The notes below the pieces were generated by a model. It did not search any database. It was given only the letters and a program-made list of their open reading frames with translations, and was not told the origin of the DNA. This document shows positions 6,160 through 6,425 of a DNA stretch of 6,425 bases, piece by piece. Where the stretch lies: positions 1-6,425 of the forward strand of contig CAJLFL010000110.1 of the NCBI GenBank assembly GCA_905205855.1, read 5' to 3'. The translations under genes were made by a program, and so were the position numbers. The DNA is from an uncultured Eubacteriales bacterium (GTDB lineage Bacteria > Bacillota > Clostridia > Monoglobales > Monoglobaceae). Within the stretch, counting starts at the first letter, position 1. The number at the start of each line of letters is the position of its first letter.

Positions 6160-6275
6160 GGGATTGCGCATACATTATATATGTTTGTTATCGCAGATGC
6201 GGCTGTGTCCGCCATAAAATATTTGCACATGGCAACATGATGCCGTATGGGACCGTCATACAAAATAAACGCTCA

Positions 6276-6314
6276 AAAAGATGCCGGTATTTAAACAGCC
6301 TGCCGGCATCTTTT
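6276..6314 (+). terminator. Operon terminator after ricT, potentially bidirectional
   Basis: AAAAGATGCCGG (6276-6287) and CCGGCATCTTTT (6303-6314) are exact reverse complements, a 12-bp stem with a 15-nt loop. The core is GATGCCGG/CCGGCATC with A-tracts upstream and T-tracts downstream. In the plus direction it ends the glyS-ricT operon. On the minus strand the same element has five T after the stem, so it could back up the tRNA terminator. Confidence 0.8.
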
Positions 6315-6340
6315 AAATGAATAAATATATATAAAAAAAC

Positions 6341-6369
6341 AAAAAACGCTTCTTAACGAAGCGTTTTTT
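6341..6369 (-). terminator. Terminator of the tRNA-Thr gene, bidirectional
   Basis: A perfect 12-bp inverted repeat: AAAAAACGCTTC (6341-6352), 5-nt loop, GAAGCGTTTTTT (6358-6369). On the minus strand it begins one base after the tRNA CCA end, and the six T are followed by G and seven more T (6340-6333 region), a strong U-tract. In the plus direction six T also follow the stem, so it insulates both converging units. Confidence 0.88.
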
Positions 6370-6370
6370 A

Positions 6371-6425
6371 TGGAGCTGGTGATGGGACTCGAACCCGCAA
6401 CCTGCTGATTACAAATCAGCTGCTC
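6371..6425 (-). tRNA. tRNA-Thr (anticodon UGU), 5' end beyond the right edge
   Basis: Reads ACA codons. The minus strand shows the anticodon arm GCTGA-TTTGTAA-TCAGC (6420-6404) with anticodon TGT at 6413-6411 and A37 after it. The variable loop is AGGTT. The T-arm is GCGGG-TTCGAGT-CCCAT (6398-6382). The 3' acceptor strand is CACCAGC (6381-6375), discriminator T73 (6374), and an encoded CCA (6373-6371). GAGCA at the edge is the end of the D arm; the 5' acceptor strand and most of the D arm are outside the window. The T-stem contains a C50-A64 mismatch next to a G49-U65 wobble, unusual but not disabling by itself. It is convergent with the ricT operon. Confidence 0.93.

Noticed and set aside
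5721..6263. 180-codon minus-strand frame opposite the ricT tail
   Set aside because: A shadow of the Lys/Arg/Asn-rich coding region. It has no ribosome binding site and no recognisable domain, and the plus-strand gene has clear PSP1 homology.
6120..6320. 66-codon plus-strand frame downstream of ricT
   Set aside because: No Shine-Dalgarno. It runs through the GC-rich hairpin and both arms of the operon terminator, and its composition does not look like a protein.

Overview
The window looks like chromosomal DNA of a low-to-moderate GC Firmicute of class Clostridia, probably a Ruminococcus/Oscillospiraceae-like gut lineage. This rests on the gene order, the AAAGGAGGT-type ribosome binding sites, the sigma-A promoters, an alpha2-type glycyl-tRNA synthetase, and a ricT (yaaT) gene next to holB. 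The assignment is inferred from gene content only.

Layout. Positions 1-740 (minus strand) carry the N-terminal half of a MATE multidrug exporter that runs off the left edge. Its roughly 185-nt 5' leader (about 741-927) holds an intrinsic terminator upstream of the ribosome binding site, repeated arms that could form a trp-like set of alternative hairpins, and a hairpin lying between the Shine-Dalgarno and the start codon. Its promoter (934-962) is back to back with the divergent promoter (987-1015) of a plus-strand operon. That operon is glyS (1073-2455), a YaaO/SpeA-like Orn/Lys/Arg decarboxylase-fold PLP enzyme (2467-3843), holB encoding the clamp-loader delta-prime subunit (3913-4893), and ricT/yaaT with a PSP1 domain (4871-6088). 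An intergenic tail (6089-6340) contains a strong GC-rich hairpin and the operon terminator. A convergent minus-strand tRNA-Thr(UGU), cut by the right edge, is followed directly by its own terminator.

How it fits together. The decarboxylase-holB-ricT order is a shortened form of the Bacillus subtilis yaaO-tmk-yaaQ-yaaR-holB-yaaT block. Here tmk, yaaQ and yaaR are absent and glyS is fused onto the front. The operon therefore joins translation (GlyRS), replication (delta-prime) and RNA maturation (RicT, a partner of the RNase Y specificity complex) under what looks like one constitutive promoter.

The parts most worth a second look are the MATE leader (candidate attenuator or riboswitch), the delta-prime subunit lacking both the zinc cysteines and the P-loop lysine, and the roughly 120-residue disordered Arg/Asn-rich tail on RicT. 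No mobile element, CRISPR array or defence system was seen.
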